Virus record (IMG/VR): IMGVR_UViG_3300027522_000035
Location: 1-24,606 of that record
Length of the DNA stretch: 24,606 nucleotides
Origin: a virus
Strand: one strand, 5' to 3'
The notes under the pieces: generated by a model
What the model saw: only the letters and a program-made list of their open reading frames with translations
What the model was told of the DNA's origin: nothing
The model's database searches: none
Position numbers and translations under genes: made by a program
Shown here: positions 24,401-24,606 of the stretch, piece by piece
Numbering within the stretch: position 1 is the first letter of the stretch
Layout of the letters: the number at the start of each line of letters is the position of its first letter

Positions 24401-24606
24401 CCGAACCCACCTCTATATTTGTCAAGAATAATATTTTGGTCAGCAACATTAACAAAATGACCTCTAACAAAATATACACCAGCCGAAATTGAAGCCATGC
24501 ATGCTTTTCCAGCGACAGCTCCAGTACTTCCGTCTACAACTGTATTTATATCATCTGTTTCTAAAATTACAGTTGTTATAGAAGCTGCGTCTGCAGCAAA
24601 CGTTGT
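18466..24606 (-). CDS. Giant virion structural protein, DUF4815-like, N-terminus outside the window
   Basis: At least 2046 residues; the frame stays open from base 24606 with 36 codons before the ATG at 24498. That ATG lies inside a conserved run (AGKACMASISAGVYFVRGHFV), so the true start is upstream. The first part (GVYFVRGHFV, IILDKYRGGFGLNVKIGL, SLLDNATGSSNFAAKGAHRLKF) matches the opening of DUF4815-type phage structural proteins. Many Thr/Ser/Gly-rich beta repeats follow. About 1340 residues after that ATG, an acidic linker (DDDGDNDGDDDDD) leads to DPLAQTFLIEESGGAFVSSIDIFF, the start of a beta-sandwich domain common in cyanophage virion proteins, and GLEYCFCLLAQVPTHKIWIARMG. The C-terminal 500 residues contain further beta domains. 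Its place before the fibre-like gene corresponds to the gp9-gp11 baseplate region of T4, so a baseplate or fibre-attachment role is likely. Confidence 0.82.
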   Translation of the reverse strand, partial: TTFAADAASITTVILETDDINTVVDGSTGAVAGKACMASISAGVYFVRGHFVNVADQNIILDKYRGGFGLNVKIGLRVDESIITPELDTSLLDNATGSSNFAAKGAHRLKFTLTLISIVTSATDDKNFIELLRIKGGRIIRHARNTEYSILEETLARRTFDESGNYTVRPFTFQVKESIDASVGPVDYKGVYKSGTITDSNGIASESLLALQISSGKAYVKGFEIEKIAPTVIDLKKSREFNTVNSSNTAFDVGNFVTVNNLFGTPDVSFISGESTPFKQLSLHDTATSARGTATGTKIGVARVRTYQHLSGTPGQADAIYKLFVFDVRPFVRITLSGTPSPTLLSIAANGGQLVTGSNSGATGLIFGEETSGADLVLTNVNGIFQVGEKIISSNSAEAGGLVENSGNADLTILSFQSKSFDQVRSVVCDDADAGQDFTADIALTAVATASSFLDLDGTTDVGLNNGDNILTEVEGDPIALQTAASGGTGSLKFICKLEDAEKNISLFRLAKRPVKTLLTASNGGESDTQLTIRRQFIVNTNSSGAVTVSAGTNETFLSHSETDYTISVLIAGSGSSKSGDVVSASSGFSGAGTGTLTITNPIVFGTGAKLKIMTTLSKSSVVQKTKTTKLMKQVKVIPGATAAFGTRPTDRQISLGRSDVFRLMAVFESGASGTDANTPTISLGTTTGTFTRGEKITGASTNATARIITTTSPVQLVYTSGSSKRFSVNEVITAESSGATSTVGSVTEGDSVITSNYQLDTGQRDNYYDISRIERRSGLPAPTGRLLIVFDYLEHSAGDVLTVDSYSDVANQMDYVDIPQYSATKVDPEAPAPTGFYKLYNTFDFRPSVEDAVGATAVVETVDAITGYSFDFFHRQYDGTGASANNFLKPGSLVQADYEYYLGKRAIIDIDIGGNITITEGDSSENPQIPEARASTMKLAELFIPPFTFTPRDVVIRREKNQRFTMKDIGKLQDRIGNLEYYTHLSLLERDAESFEVTDANGLNRFKSGFVVDAFQGHRLGDVKHQDYQCSIDMENNELRPASKTKSFSIVEQSTSDTERANFGYQKTGDLITLPYKEVTLLDQPFATRVERVTPVLLSNWEGHVSLDPQSDDWFETEVAPDLIVNVEGNFDTFYEDNKDSIGTVWNAWQTQWSGTTASSSSSWWSGNNLTSRTVSTVRTDQSRTGIKTDVIEKIDLESQGTKVIARAMLPFCRPKIINFEGNSFLPNTQLYPFFDKVDVSSLTKPLEGFSTSDSSLIFGDALITGPSGRVKGVFSLPDPKVTGNLKFKTGEISFRLTASPTNITSTDPITAGQTIYHATGILETEQETIIATRNAELSKSNANSSTSIFSDVISQSTTFIAPPAPVPQAQTDDDGDNDGDDDDDPLAQTFLIEESGGAFVSSIDIFFSEKDEVFPVTLELRNVVNGYPGPKIMPFGRVVKDPANISIDETGQKATNFKFNSPVYLQSGLEYCFCLLAQVPTHKIWIARMGETEIQSTLAAAGVGGTATSTSNALFAERTVSKQPDVGVMFKSHNNRTWAPSLMEDIKFKMNRCSFTALSGTVPLVNDQLPVPERSGISTGLSGGNESSVRLPINPMIFQDGSNVIQVLHPNHNMNTTNNNVRFMDIKSGATTTLANAIDDTTTTIVLADGTNFNDTAGKYSRDASNNWMIRINNEIIQYSSISSNTISSATRGFGSNQAGESGANHAAGSPVELYQLHKIPFTEINHYVTDADNIAANKTFTSISNINIDSYTITVATNAVIDGTGITRAQNGGDDAYASENMLYDLAQMNISNMQLTGTSILTVKQGTSATSASGVQASFIKDTISNATPIPLNENVYYDSPYMIASAINETNELAGQKSLSLTCSLSSFQENLSPVIDTQRMTGLAVSNRINNIDSASDVFPTDEYRDSTESVGDNNVAIYCTRKASLAQSATALKVFFSANRDTSSEIKVMFKILRSDDASDFDELNWKYFNGDGSPDSVTNPSLGRDDFQEYLFTAGVTDDGVGDALDDFIAFSIKIVMQSTNSSEPPRIKDFRALALAT
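20449..20488 (-). repeat. Trinucleotide tract encoding an acidic linker
   Basis: A run of ATC-type triplets on the plus strand encodes 13 Asp/Gly/Asn residues in the giant virion protein, separating a Pro/Ala-rich segment from the DPLAQTF domain. Triplet slippage would change linker length in frame. Confidence 0.75.

Noticed and set aside
24543-24550. TATAAATA on the minus strand 45 nt before the ATG at 24498
   Set aside because: It would support a start at 24498, but the reading frame continues through it and the motif after the ATG is internal to the family, so it is treated as a coding coincidence.
1-24606. tRNA genes, CRISPR arrays or integrase/attachment sites
   Set aside because: None was seen by eye; intergenic space is almost absent, the largest gap being the 128 bp between gp18 and the HNH-like gene. 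A tRNA search program was not available.

Overview
The window is part of the late (virion) region of an AT-rich marine T4-like myovirus. It carries recognisable homologues of T4 gp13, gp14, gp15, gp16, gp17 and gp18 in T4 order. Large repeat-rich structural proteins of the kind seen in cyanophage and pelagiphage myoviruses lie upstream of them. Almost everything is on the minus strand, tightly packed with 1-40 nt overlaps or very short gaps. The host cannot be read from the sequence; a marine alphaproteobacterium or cyanobacterium is an inference from the gene families.

Reading in the direction of transcription (right to left): 24606-14418 holds structural genes. These are a very large DUF4815-like virion protein cut by the window edge, a 75-aa coiled-coil protein, a 736-aa repeat-built fibre-like protein, a 316-aa virion protein and a 213-aa acidic protein. 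14407-5938 is an accessory block of ten genes (eleven ORFs): two DXD glycosyltransferases, a methyltransferase-like protein, three 2OG-Fe(II) oxygenases, two radical SAM proteins (one split over two frames), an unknown two-domain protein and a GNAT acetyltransferase. 5915-1095 is the neck and packaging operon: a 46-aa protein, then gp13, gp14, gp15, gp16 and gp17. 662-1 is the N-terminal part of the tail sheath gp18. One plus-strand gene, a degenerate HNH-like zinc protein at 791-1090, sits inverted between gp17 and gp18.

Three perfect T4-type late promoter boxes (TATAAATA) lie in intergenic or junction positions. One precedes gp18, one precedes the 46-aa gene/gp13 operon, and one on the plus strand stands directly before the HNH-like gene, where the predicted start of transcription falls on the A of the ATG. 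The gp18 leader can form two mutually exclusive hairpins.

The most interesting feature is the accessory block. It is embedded in the late module between the fibre-position genes and the neck genes, and it combines hydroxylases, radical SAM enzymes, glycosyltransferases, an acetyltransferase and a methyltransferase. The best inference is that it makes or attaches a decoration (hydroxylation followed by glycosylation or acylation) on virion proteins such as fibres. Host-envelope glycan remodelling is the main alternative. No tRNA genes, CRISPR arrays, insertion sequences or clear factor-independent terminators were seen.
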